Shown piece after piece: positions 44,124 to 57,320 of a stretch of 64,000 nucleotides of DNA; position 1 is the stretch's first letter, and every line of letters starts with the position of its first letter. Origin of the DNA: Mermis nigrescens (lineage: Eukaryota > Nematoda > Enoplea > Mermithida > Mermithidae); contig JAVLUZ010000253.1 in the NCBI GenBank assembly GCA_036768485.1, positions 1 through 64,000 on the forward strand, in the 5' to 3' direction. Made by a program: the position numbers and the translations under genes. The notes under the pieces are model-generated. The model was not told the DNA's origin, ran no database searches, and saw only the letters and a list, made by a program, of their open reading frames with translations.

Positions 44124-44807
44124 GCTCAGAGCCTCCAGACCATAGATGCACAGCATGGTCAATCTGGCGGGTCAGCCGGTACCATTAGGTCGAAATTTCT
44201 TCAGTTTTTAGGGCCAAAAACGACTGAAAAGTGCTAGAAAAGTCAAATTCGCGCCAGTTCTACCACAATTCATGATAAAGAACGAAATTCAGACACTTGT
44301 GAAAGAATTGTGATCTTTATCACCTTTTGTCCTTATTTCTGCCCTATTTTTCCTAGAAAATTTCTGACTTGGCCGCAGACATGCACAGTAAAAAATTTCT
44401 GGGGGAATTTTTCCTTGAGTCCCTTTTTGGGCTAAAAACAAAGGGTACGCGTTAAAAATTATATATGTACCTATTGCCGACTTTCCCAATTTTAGTCAGT
44501 TTGTGTTCTGTTGTGCTGGTCATTATGTGTGTATCTGTTGCCGACTTTCCCGATTTCAGTCGGCAATAACATCGACTTTCTGATTTTTGTCGGCAATATC
44601 CCCGATTCTTACAATTTTCCCGATTTTCAGTTGGCAATATCGCCGACTTTCCCAATCTCGTCAGCGATATCGCCGACTTCCCGATTTTTGTCGGCGATAT
44701 GCCAGACTTTCCCAATTTTGTTGGCGATATGGCCGACTTTCCCAAAATCGGCGATATCACTGACAAAAATCGGCGATATCGCCGACTTTTACTTCTGAAG
44801 TGGGCTT

Positions 44808-45927
44808 AAGACCTCACAAAGCTGCTTAGCTGCTGATTGACTTTTAAGAACTGTTAGGCATGGTGGACATAAGGCTGTCTCTGGCTATTCCGATGAGATT
44901 TGGGGGTTTAGATACGAAGTCAGTTTAGAGGTGCTTGAATGTAAAACAATGACTGAATCAAAATTCACTTTAAATTCAAATCAAGGAACGTTTGAATTGG
45001 AATGCAGTTGATATTAGTCACTCCCTGCTAAGTTTTTATCCATTAGTCATTTATTGAGTTGTCTTTACAATTACTTTTCCTACTACCTTAAACAGTATGC
45101 AAAGCTTTTTATCTGAACGTCTATGCCTTGCTTTTACTAATTATCAAATAGATATTCAACTTGCTTAATGATTAAAGTGATATTCAGTATCATATAAACC
45201 ACTGACCTATTAGTCTAAACCTCGAATCACTGACCCATGAAATGACTTAAATCCAGCTTAGTCAGTATCTCCTGAAGTTAAGATAAGGGGTCAGGGGTTT
45301 ATATGGGGTTTTTATAGCTATAACTCCATTAATTCATGCCTATGTGATGATTTAATTGATTGATAAAGCTTTCAATGCAGAAATTAAGCTTACAAAATAA
45401 AATCTAAGAAGTTCATATCTAAGTATCAGTGATAAATATCATTTATGCCACTGATCCATACACATGCTCAAAAAATGTTAATTATAACTTAGATCATTAG
45501 TTTCAAACTAAACATGAAAACTTATGAATACAATCCTAATATCCTTCCTGTCAAGAAAAGTACTGAGACAGTATAAGCTATTGAGAAATTTTTGATAGCT
45601 TATTTGCATTTTACAGTACACTTGGTTGCTTAAAAGTACATGTCAGATTATAAAATTGATCAATCATTAATAGTCTTTGAGATACAAGCAGCATACCACC
45701 AAAAATATATATGTGCAATGCACTTGCTTAAATGAGCCAACAACATGTTCCCAACAGTATATACTATCTACTGTCTTCCAATGACAAGAAGGAATTTAAC
45801 ATATTATCAGTGACAAATTCATACACAACAGCGCACAGTAGTTTGTGAAGCTACTTATTCATGCACAGATGTAATGCAGGAAGCAGGTCCTAATGGCGAT
45901 AATAAAATCAAAATAGTCCTAAACAAT
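44808..45927. other. AT-rich intergenic DNA up to the gap
   Basis: No gene is visible. It contains one palindromic MITE (45193-45304). Nothing in the last 500 bases resembles the satellite on the other side of the gap. Confidence 0.5.
45193..45304. mobile_element. Palindromic MITE TAAACCACTGACC, diverged
   Basis: TATAAACCACTGACCTATTAG at the left and GGGTCAGGGGTTTATA at the right. Confidence 0.65.
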
Positions 45928-46027
45928 NNNNNNNNNNNNNNNNNNNNNNNNNNNNNNNNNNNNNNNNNNNNNNNNNNNNNNNNNNNNNNNNNNNNNNNNN
46001 NNNNNNNNNNNNNNNNNNNNNNNNNNN
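45928..46027. other. Assembly gap, exactly 100 N
   Basis: A run of exactly 100 N is the conventional placeholder for a gap of unknown size. The sequences on its two sides share nothing, so adjacency here is a scaffolding statement. Confidence 0.95.
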
Positions 46028-49000
46028 GTTATTGCAAGTTGCAGTATGCTGCTCAACCAGAGGATGGAACGTTATTTGGCGCTCAATCTGTGTAATTACT
46101 GACTGGCGTATTCCGGCAAAAATAAAAGTATGTTATTGAACTGCCGATTGGATTGTCTTTTAAGGACGGACGTGAAAAAGCGCGAAAGAATAAGAAAAAA
46201 TTAATTCCCGTTATTGCGGCCTAATTTGCCATTACACGCCGAAGAAGAAAAAGGGACATATTAGTGATTTTTCTTCCAATGAGCGTGATCCGGCAAAGAG
46301 GCGCCTGATTGTTTTGGCCCAAGCTTGCAGTATGCTGCTCAGCGGAGCAATGAAAGCGTTGTTTAACGTTTGATCCGTTAATTACATTTGGCGTATTCCG
46401 ACAAAAATAAAATTACGTTATTCGGTACGCCGATTGAATTGGTTTTTGAGGACAATAAGCTATATCGTAGAGAAACCGCCAAATAATAAGAAGAATTAAT
46501 TCTGTTATTATTGCGAGATTGCAGTATGCTGCTCAATCGAGGGATGGGACGTTATTTGGTTGCCCGATCTGTTGATTACGACTGGCGTATTCCGACAAAA
46601 ATAAAATTACGTAATTCGGAACGCCGATTGAATCGGTTTTTGAGGACAACAAGCTATATGTAAAGAAACCGCCAAATAATAAGAAAAATTAATTCTATTA
46701 TTGCAAGTTGCAGTATGCTGCTCAACCGAGGAGTTGGAGCGATTATTTGACGCTCAATCTGTCCAATTACGACTAGACGTATTCCGACAAAAAAATTACG
46801 TTATTTGGAACGCCAATTTGATTCTTTGAAGGATGGTGAGCTATACGTGATTAACGGCCGTAAAAGAATAAGAAAAATTTATTCCGTTATTGCGAGTGCC
46901 GCCTAATTTGGCATTACTGCCGAAGAAGAAAAAGGGACATATTAGTGATTTTCTTCAGCTCGCATGTCGACAAAAATGCAGCCTGATTGTTTTGGCCCAG
47001 CTTGCAGTATGCTGCTCAACCAGTGCAATGAAACGTTCTTCGACGTTTGATCCATTAAATTACATTTGACGTATTCCGACTAAAAATAAAATTACGTTAC
47101 ATCGGTACGCCAGTTGAATTGGTTTTGAGGACCAACAAGCTATATGCCAAGAAACCGCCAAAATGATAAGAAAAATTAATTCTGTTATTGCAAGTTGCAG
47201 TATGCTGCTCAACCAGAGGGTTGGAGCGTTCGCTGGCGCTCAATCTGTTAATTACGACTGACAAGCGTATTCCGACAAAAATAAGATTACGTTATTTGGA
47301 TCGCCGATTGGATTGTCTTTTAAGGACGGACGTAGAAAAAGCCGCCAAATAATAAGAAAAATTAATTCCGTTCTTGCGAGTGCCGCCTAATTTGTCATTA
47401 CCCGCCAAAAGAAGAAAAAGGGACATATTGGTGATTTTCTTCAATACGCATGTCAGACAAAAATGCGCCTCATTGTTTTGGCCCCAGCTTGCAGTATGCT
47501 GCTCAGCGCGGCGATAAGAAATGTTATTTAGCGCTACCGATCCGTTAATAACATTCGGCGATATTCCGGCAAAAATAAAATTACGTTATTCGGAATGCCG
47601 ATTGAATTGGCTTTTGAGGACAACAAGCTATCGCGTAAAGAAACCGCCAAATAATAAGAAAATTAATTCTGTCATTGCAAGTTGCAGTATGCTGCTCAAC
47701 CAGGGATGGAGCGTTATTTGGCGCCCAATCTGTTAATTGCGACTGGCGATAGTCCGACAAAAATAAAATTACGTTATTAGGACGCACGATTGAATTAGTT
47801 TTTGAGGACAACAAGCTATATGTAAAGAAACCGCCAAATAATAAGAAAAATTAATTCTGTTATTGCAAGTTGCAGTATGCTGCTCAACCAGGGGTTGGGA
47901 CGTTATTTGGCGCTCAATCTATTTAATTACGATCTGGCCGATATTTTGACAAAAAAATTACGTTATTCGGAACGCCGATTTGATTCTTTGAAGGATGGTG
48001 GAAGCTATACGTTGAAAAAGCCGCCAAAGTATAAGAAAAAATTTATTCCGTTATTCTGCGAGTAGCACCTGCCTAATTTGCCACGTACACGCCCGAAGAA
48101 GAAAAAGAGGTCATATTAGTGATTTTCTCCAATACGCATGTCAGCAAAAATTCGCCTGATTGTTTTGGCCCAGCTTGCAGTATGCTGCTCAACCGTGCAA
48201 TGAAAGCGTTATTTAACGTTCAGATCCGTTAATTACATTTGGCGATATTCCGACAAAAATAAAATTACACGTTGGCCGGTGCGCCCGATTGAATTGGTTT
48301 TTGAGGACAACAAGCTATATGTAAAGAAACTGCCAAATAATAAAGAAAAAATTAATTCTGTTGTTGCAAGTTGCGGTATGCTGCTCAACCTGAGGGATGG
48401 AGCGTTATTTAGGCGAAATCAATCTGTTCAATTACGACTGACATATTCCGACAAAAAGCAAAGTGATACGTTATTGAAGACGCGATTGGATTGTCTTTTA
48501 AGTTGACGGACGATGAAAAAGCAGCAAAAGAATAAGAAAAAATTGAATTCCGTTATTGCGAGTGCTGCCCTAATTTGCCATTACAGCGAAGAAGAAAAAG
48601 GGACATATTAGTGATTTTCTCCAATGCAGCATATCGAAAAAATGGCCTGATTGTTTTGGCCCAGCTTGCAGTATGCTGCTCAACCGTGCAATGAAAGCGT
48701 TATTTAACGTTCGATCCGTTAATTACATTTGGCGTATTCCGACAAAAATAAAATTACACGTTGGCCGGTCGCGCCGATTGAATTGGTTTTTGAGGACAAC
48801 AAGCTATATGTAAAGAAACCGCCAAATAATAAGAAAAATTAATTCTGTTATTGCAAGTTGCAGTATGCTGCTCAACTGAAGAGGATGGAACGTTATTTGG
48901 CGCTCAATCTGTTAATTACGACTGAGCGTATTCCGACAAAAATAAAATTACGTTATTCAGAACACTCGATTGGATGTCTTTGAAGGACGATGAGCTATCG

Positions 49001-49600
49001 TGAAAAAGCCAGCCAAAGAATAAGAAAAAATTTATTCCGTTATTGCGAGTGCAGCCTAATTTGCCATTACACGCCGCAAGAAGAAAAGGGACATATTAGT
49101 GATTTTCTTCAGATACAGCATGTCGACAAAAATGCCTGATTGTTTTGGCCTAGCTTGCAGTATGCTGCTCAACCGGCGATGAAGCGTTATTTAACGTTTG
49201 ATCCGTTAATTACATTTGACGTATTCCGACAAAAATAAAATTATGTTATTTGGAGCGCCGGTTGGAATTGGTTTTTTGAGGACAGCAAGCTATACACGTA
49301 AAAGAAACCGCCCAGATAATAGGAAAAATTAATTCTGTTATTGCAAGTTGCAGTATGCTGCTCAACCGAGGGATGGAACGTTATTTGGCGCTCAATCTGT
49401 TAATTGCGACTGGCGTATTCCGACAAAAATAAAATTATGTTATTCGGAACGCCGATTGGATTGTCTTTTAAGGACAGGACGTGAAAAAGCCGCGAAAGAA
49501 TAAGAAAAATCAATCTCCGTTTATTCGCGGCCTAATTTGCCATTACGGCGCGAAGAAGAAAAAGGGACATATTAGTGATTTTCTTCAATACGCATATCAA
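46028..49600 (+). other. Indel-rich zone of the satellite next to the gap
   Basis: Copies here differ from the clean consensus by many one- to three-base insertions (for example CGATATTCCG for CGTATTCCG, and ATACAGCATGTCG for ATACGCATGTCG). Copies from about 49800 onward are nearly uniform, except 57590-58080. This may be uncorrected read error at a contig end, or true divergence of edge monomers. Confidence 0.7.
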
Positions 49601-50965
49601 CAAAAATGCGCCTGATTGTTTTGGCCCAGCTTGCAGTATGCTGCTCAACCGTGCAATGAAACGTTATTTAACATTTGATCCGTTAATTGCATTTGACGTA
49701 TTCCGACAAAAATAAAATTACGTTATTCGGTACGCCGATTGAATTGGTTTTTGAGGACAACAAGCTATATGTAAAGAAACCGCCAAATAATAAGAAAAAT
49801 TAATTCTGTTATTGCAAGTTGCAGTATGCTGCTCAACCGAGGGATGGAACGTTATTTGGCGCTCAATCTGTTAATTACGACTGACGTATTCCGACAAAAT
49901 AAAATTACGTTATTCGGAACGCCGATTTGATTGTCTTTTAAGGACGTGAGCTATACGTGAAAAAGCCGCCAAAGAATAAGAAAAAATTTATTCCGTTATT
50001 GCGAGTGCCGCCTAATTTGGCATTACCGCCGAAGAAGAAAAAGGGACATATTAGTGATTTTCTTCAATACGCATGTCGACAAAAATGCGCCTGATTGTTT
50101 TGGCCCAGCTTGCAGTATGCTGCTCAACCGAGCGATGAAACGTTATTTAACGTTCGATCCGTTAATTACATTTGACGTATTCCGACAAAAATAAAATTAC
50201 GTTATTCGGTACGCCGATTGAATTGGTTTTTGAGGACAACAAGCTATATGTAAAGAAACCGCCAAATAATAAGAAAAATTAATTCTGTTATTGCAAGTTG
50301 CAGTATGCTGCTCAACCGAGGGATGGAACGTTATTTGGCGCTCAATCTGTTAATTACGACTGACGTATTCCGACAAAAATAAAATTACGTTATTCGGAAC
50401 GCCGATTGGATTGTCTTTTAAGGACGGACGTGAAAAAGCCGCCAAAGAATAAGAAAAAATTAATTCCGTTATTGCGAGTGCCGCCTAATTTGTCATTACC
50501 GCCGAAGAAGAAAAAGGGACATATTAGTGATTTTCTTCAATACGCATGTCGACAAAAATGCGCCTGATTGTTTTGGCCCAGCTTGCAGTATGCTGCTCAA
50601 CCGAGCGATGAAACGTTATTTAACGTTTGATCCGTTAATTACATTTGACGTATTCCGACAAAAATAAAATTACGTTATTCGGAACGCCGATTGAATTGGT
50701 TTTTGAGGACAACAAGCTATATGTAAAGAAACCGCCAAATAATAAGAAAAATTAATTCTGTCATTGCAAGTTGCAGTATGCTGCTCAACCGAGGGATGGA
50801 ACGTTATTTGGCGCCCAATCTGTTAATTACGACTGACGTATTCCGACAAAAATAAAATTACGTTATTCGGAACGCCGATTGAATTGGTTTTTGAGGACAA
50901 CAAGCTATATGTAAAGAAACCGCCAAATAATAAGAAAAATTAATTCTGTTATTGCAAGTTGCAGT

Positions 50966-51232
50966 ATGCTGCTCAACCGAGGGTTGGAACGTTATTTGGC
51001 GCTCAATCTGTTAATTACGACTGACGTATTCCGACAAAAAAAATTACGTTATTCGGAACGCCGATTTGATTCTTTGAAGGACGGTGAGCTATACGTGAAA
51101 AAGCCGCCAAAGAATAAGAAAAAATTTATTCCGTTATTGCGAGTGCCGCCTAATTTGGCATTACCGCCGAAGAAGAAAAAGGGACATATTAGTGATTTTC
51201 TTCAATACGCATGTCGACAAAAATGCGCCTGA
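50966..51232 (+). other. Intact 88-codon frame in a type-A monomer
   Basis: Starting MLLNRGLERYLALNLL and running through ELYVKKPPKNKKKFIPLL to ACRQKCA and TGA. The frame is open because this monomer has eight A in place of AAAAATAAAA at about 51035. The preceding monomer is the extra B-like one. No known domain is recognised and no promoter or splice evidence is seen. Confidence 0.3.
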
Positions 51233-52111
51233 TTGTTTTGGCCCAGCTTGCAGTATGCTGCTCAACCGTGCGATGAAACGTTATTTAACGTTTGATCCGT
51301 TAATTACATTTGACGTATTCCGACAAAAATAAAATTACGTTATTCGGTACGCCGATTGAATTGGTTTTTGAGGACAACAAGCTATATGTAAAGAAACCGC
51401 CAAATAATAAGAAAAATTAATTCTGTTATTGCAAGTTGCAGTATGCTGCTCAACCGAGGGATGGAACGTTATTTGGCGCTCAATCTGTTAATTACGACTG
51501 ACGTATTCCGACAAAAATAAAATTACGTTATTCGGAACGCCGATTTGATTGTCTTTGAAGGACGGTGAGCTATACGTGAAAAAGCCGCCAAAGAATAAGA
51601 AAAAATTTATTCCGTTATTGCGAGTGCCGCCTAATTTGGCATTACCGCCGAAGAAGAAAAAGGGACATATTAGTGATTTTCTTCAATACGCATGTCGACA
51701 AAAATGCGCCTGATTGTTTTGGCCCAGCTTGCAGTATGCTGCTCAACCGAGCGATGAAACGTTATTTAACGTTCGATCCGTTAATTACATTTGACGTATT
51801 CCGACAAAAATAAAATTACGTTATTCGGAACGCCGATTGAATTGGTTTTTGAGGACAACAAGCTATACGTAAAGAAACCGCCAAATAATAAGAAAAATTA
51901 ATTCTGTCATTGCAAGTTGCAGTATGCTGCTCAACCGAGGGATGGAACGTTATTTAACGTTCAATCTGTTAATTACGACTGACGTATTCCGACAAAAATA
52001 AAATTACGTTATTCGGAACGCCGATTGAATTGGTTTTTGAGGACAACAAGCTATATGTAAAGAAACCGCCAAATAATAAGAAAAATTAATTCTGTTATTG
52101 CAAGTTGCAGT

Positions 52112-52378
52112 ATGCTGCTCAACCGAGGGTTGGAACGTTATTTGGCGCTCAATCTGTTAATTACGACTGACGTATTCCGACAAAAAAAATTACGTTATTC
52201 GGAACGCCGATTTGATTCTTTGAAGGACGGTGAGCTATACGTGAAAAAGCCGCCAAAGAATAAGAAAAAATTTATTCCGTTATTGCGAGTGCCGCCTAAT
52301 TTGGCATTACCGCCGAAGAAGAAAAAGGGACATATTAGTGATTTTCTTCAATACGCATGTCGACAAAAATGCGCCTGA
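52112..52378 (+). other. Intact 88-codon frame in a type-A monomer
   Basis: Predicted protein identical to that at 50966-51232, again directly after the extra B-like monomer. Confidence 0.3.
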
Positions 52379-55300
52379 TTGTTTTGGCCCAGCTTGCAGT
52401 ATGCTGCTCAACCGTGCGATGAAACGTTATTTAACGTTTGATCCGTTAATTACATTTGACGTATTCCGACAAAAATAAAATTACGTTATTCGGTACGCCG
52501 ATTGAATTGGTTTTTGAGGACAACAAGCTATATGTAAAGAAACCGCCAAATAATAAGAAAAATTAATTCTGTTATTGCAAGTTGCAGTATGCTGCTCAAC
52601 CGAGGGATGGAACGTTATTTGGCGCTCAATCTGTTAATTACGACTGACGTATTCCGACAAAAAAAAATTACGTTATTCGGAACGCCGATTTGATTCTTTG
52701 AAGGACGGTGAGCTATACGTGAAAAAGCCGCCAAAGAATAAGAAAAAATTTATTCCGTTATTGCGAGTGCCGCCTAATTTGGCATTACCGCCGAAGAAGA
52801 AAAAGGGACATATTAGTGATTTTCTTCAATACGCATGTCGACAAAAATGCGCCTGATTGTTTTGGCCCAGCTTGCAGTATGCTGCTCAACCGTGCGATGA
52901 AACGTTATTTAACGTTTGATCCGTTAATTACATTTGACGTATTCCGACAAAAATAAAATTACGTTATTCGGTACGCCGATTGAATTGGTTTTTGAGGACA
53001 ACAAGCTATATGTAAAGAAACCGCCAAATAATAAGAAAAATTAATTCTGTTATTGCAAGTTGCAGTATGCTGCTCAACCGAGGGATGGAACGTTATTTGG
53101 CGCTCAATCTGTTAATTACGACTGACGTATTCCGACAAAAATAAAATTACGTTATTCGGAACGCCGATTTGATTCTTTGAAGGACGGTGAGCTATACGTG
53201 AAAAAGCCGCCAAAGAATAAGAAAAAATTTATTCCGTTATTGCGAGTGCCGCCTAATTTGGCATTACCGCCGAAGAAGAAAAAGGGACATATTAGTGATT
53301 TTCTTCAATACGCATGTCGACAAAAATGCGCCTGATTGTTTTGGCCCAGCTTGCAGTATGCTGCTCAACCGAGCGATGAAACGTTATTTAACGTTTGATC
53401 CGTTAATTACATTTGACGTATTCCGACAAAAATAAAATTACGTTATTCGGAACGCCGATTGAATTGGTTTTTGAGGACAACAAGCTATACGTAAAGAAAC
53501 CGCCAAATAATAAGAAAAATTAATTCTGTTATTGCAAGTTGCAGTATGCTGCTCAACCGAGGGATGGAACGTTATTTGGCGCTCAATCTGTTAATTACGA
53601 CTGACGTATTCCGACAAAAATAAAATTACGTTATTCGGAACGCCGATTGGATTGTCTTTTAAGGACGGATCGTGAAAAAGCCGCCAAAGAATAAGAAAAA
53701 ATTTATTCCGTTATTGCGAGTGCCGCCTAATTTGCCATTACCGCCGAAGAAGAAAAAGGGACATATTAGTGATTTTCTTCAATACGCATGTCGACAAAAA
53801 TGCGCCTGATTGTTTTGGCCCAGCTTGCAGTATGCTGCTCAACCGTGCAATGAAACGTTATTTAACGTTTGATCCGTTAATTACATTTGACGTATTCCGA
53901 CAAAAATAAAATTACGTTATTCGGAACGCCGATTGAATTGGTTTTTGAGGACAACAAGCTATACGTAAAGAAACCGCCAAATAATAAGAAAAATTAATTC
54001 TGTTATTGCAAGTTGCAGTATGCTGCTCAACCGAGGGATGGAACGTTATTTGGCGCTCAATCTGTTAATTACGACTGACGTATTCCGACAAAAATAAAAT
54101 TACGTTATTCGGAACGCCGATTGGATTGTCTTTTAAGGACGGACGTGAAAAAGCCGCCAAAGAATAAGAAAAAATTAATTCCGTTATTGCGAGTGCCGCC
54201 TAATTTGCCATTACCGCCGAAGAAGAAAAAGGGACATATTAGTGATTTTCTTCAATACGCATGTCGACAAAAATGCGCCTGATTGTTTTGGCCCAGCTTG
54301 CAGTATGCTGCTCAACCGAGCGATGAAACGTTATTTAACGTTCGATCCGTTAATTACATTTGACGTATTCCGACAAAAATAAAATTACGTTATTCGGAAC
54401 GCCGATTGAATTGGTTTTTGAGGACAACAAGCTATACGTAAAGAAACCGCCAAATAATAAGAAAAATTAATTCTGTTATTGCAAGTTGCAGTATGCTGCT
54501 CAACCGAGGGATGGAACGTTATTTGGCGCTCAATCTGTTAATTACGACTGACGTATTCCGACAAAAATAAAATTACGTTATTCGGAACGCCGATTGGATT
54601 GTCTTTTAAGGACGGACGTGAAAAAGCCGCCAAAGAATAAGAAAAAATTTATTCCGTTATTGCGAGTGCCGCCTAATTTGCCATTACCGCCGAAGAAGAA
54701 AAAGGGACATATTAGTGATTTTCTTCAATACGCATGTCGACAAAAATGCGCCTGATTGTTTTGGCCCAGCTTGCAGTATGCTGCTCAACCGTGCAATGAA
54801 ACGTTATTTAACGTTCGATCCGTTAATTACATTTGACGTATTCCGACAAAAATAAAATTACGTTATTCGGAACGCCGATTGAATTGGTTTTTGAGGACAA
54901 CAAGCTATATGTAAAGAAACCGCCAAATAATAAGAAAAATTAATTCTGTTATTGCAAGTTGCAGTATGCTGCTCAACCGAGGGATGGAACGTTATTTGGC
55001 GCTCAATCTGTTAATTACGACTGACGTATTCCGACAAAAATAAAATTACGTTATTCGGAACGCCGATTGGATTGTCTTTTAAGGACGGACGTGAAAAAGC
55101 CGCCAAAGAATAAGAAAAATTAATTCCGTTATTGCGAGTGCCGCCTAATTTGCCATTACCGCCGAAGAAGAAAAAGGGACATATTAGTGATTTTCTTCAA
55201 TACGCATGTCGACAAAAATGCGCCTGATTGTTTTGGCCCAGCTTGCAGTATGCTGCTCAACCGAGCGATGAAACGTTATTTAACGTTCGATCCGTTAATT

Positions 55301-57053
55301 ACATTTGACGTATTCCGACAAAAATAAAATTACGTTATTCGGAACGCCGATTGAATTGGTTTTTGAGGACAACAAGCTATACGTAAAGAAACCGCCAAAT
55401 AATAAGAAAAATTAATTCTGTTATTGCAAGTTGCAGTATGCTGCTCAACCGAGGGATGGAACGTTATTTGGCGCTCAATCTGTTAATTACGACTGACGTA
55501 TTCCGACAAAAATAAAATTACGTTATTCGGAACGCCGATTGGATTGTCTTTTAAGGACGGACGTGAAAAAGCCGCCAAAGAATAAGAAAAAATTAATTCC
55601 GTTATTGCGAGTGCCGCCTAATTTGCCATTACCGCCGAAGAAGAAAAAGGGACATATTAGTGATTTTCTTCAATACGCATGTCGACAAAAATGCGCCTGA
55701 TTGTTTTGGCCCAGCTTGCAGTATGCTGCTCAACCGTGCGATGAAACGTTATTTAACGTTTGATCCGTTAATTACATTTGACGTATTCCGACAAAAATAA
55801 AATTACGTTATTCGGTACGCCGATTGAATTGGTTTTTGAGGACAACAAGCTATATGTAAAGAAACCGCCAAATAATAAGAAAAATTAATTCTGTTATTGC
55901 AAGTTGCAGTATGCTGCTCAACCGAGGGATGGAACGTTATTTGGCGCTCAATCTGTTAATTACGACTGACGTATTCCGACAAAAATAAAATTACGTTATT
56001 CGGAACGCCGATTTGATTGTCTTTGAAGGACGGTGAGCTATACGTGAAAAAGCCGCCAAAGAATAAGAAAAAATTTATTCCGTTATTGCGAGTGCCGCCT
56101 AATTTGGCATTACCGCCGAAGAAGAAAAAGGGACATATTAGTGATTTTCTTCAATACGCATGTCGACAAAAATGCGCCTGATTGTTTTGGCCCAGCTTGC
56201 AGTATGCTGCTCAACCGTGCGATGAAACGTTATTTAACGTTCGATCCGTTAATTACATTTGACGTATTCCGACAAAAATAAAATTACGTTATTCGGTACG
56301 CCGATTGAATTGGTTTTTGAGGACAACAAGCTATATGTAAAGAAACCGCCAAATAATAAGAAAAATTAATTCTGTTATTGCAAGTTGCAGTATGCTGCTC
56401 AACCGAGGGATGGAACGTTATTTGGCGCTCAATCTGTTAATTACGACTGACGTATTCCGACAAAAATAAAATTACGTTATTCGGAACGCCGATTGGATTG
56501 TCTTTTAAGGACGGATCGTGAAAAAGCCGCCAAAGAATAAGAAAAAATTAATTCCGTTATTGCGAGTGCCGCCTAATTTGCCATTACCGCCGAAGAAGAA
56601 AAAGGGACATATTAGTGATTTTCTTCAATACGCATGTCGACAAAAATGCGCCTGATTGTTTTGGCCCAGCTTGCAGTATGCTGCTCAACCGAGCGATGAA
56701 ACGTTATTTAACGTTCGATCCGTTAATTACATTTGACGTATTCCGACAAAAATAAAATTACGTTATTCGGAACGCCGATTGAATTGGTTTTTGAGGACAA
56801 CAAGCTATATGTAAAGAAACCGCCAAATAATAAGAAAAATTAATTCTGTCATTGCAAGTTGCAGTATGCTGCTCAACCGAGGGATGGAACGTTATTTGGT
56901 GCCCAATCTGTTAATTACGACTGACGTATTCCGACAAAAATAAAATTACGTTATTCGGAACGCCGATTGAATTGGTTTTTGAGGACAACAAGCTATATGT
57001 AAAGAAACCGCCAAATAATAAGAAAAATTAATTCTGTTATTGCAAGTTGCAGT

Positions 57054-57320
57054 ATGCTGCTCAACCGAGGGATGGAACGTTATTTGGCGCTCAATCTGTT
57101 AATTACGACTGACGTATTCCGACAAAAAAAATTACGTTATTCGGAACGCCGATTTGATTCTTTGAAGGATGGTGAGCTATACGTGAAAAAGCCGCCAAAG
57201 AATAAGAAAAAATTTATTCCGTTATTGCGAGTGCCGCCTAATTTGGCATTACCGCCGAAGAAGAAAAAGGGACATATTAGTGATTTTCTTCAATACGCAT
57301 GTCGACAAAAATGCGCCTGA
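57054..57320 (+). other. Intact 88-codon frame in a type-A monomer
   Basis: Differs from the two other intact frames by one residue (Met for Leu at position 7). It again follows the extra B-like monomer. Confidence 0.3.

Larger units (their letters stand above)
42820..44807. mobile_element. DNA transposon with GGCGATATCGCC arrays
   Basis: The ends read AAGCCCAGTTCATAAGTAAAA at 42820 and, inverted at 44807, AAGCCCACTTCAGAAGTAAAA. Inside each end are arrays of about 30-36 bases built on TTTCCCGATTTTTGTCGGC and the palindrome GGCGATATCGCC (42848-43185 and 44473-44792). The core holds two GGGCAGCA MITEs. No target duplication of any usual length was found, so the superfamily is open. No transposase frame is seen, and open frames in the arrays are repeat artefacts. 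Confidence 0.7.
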
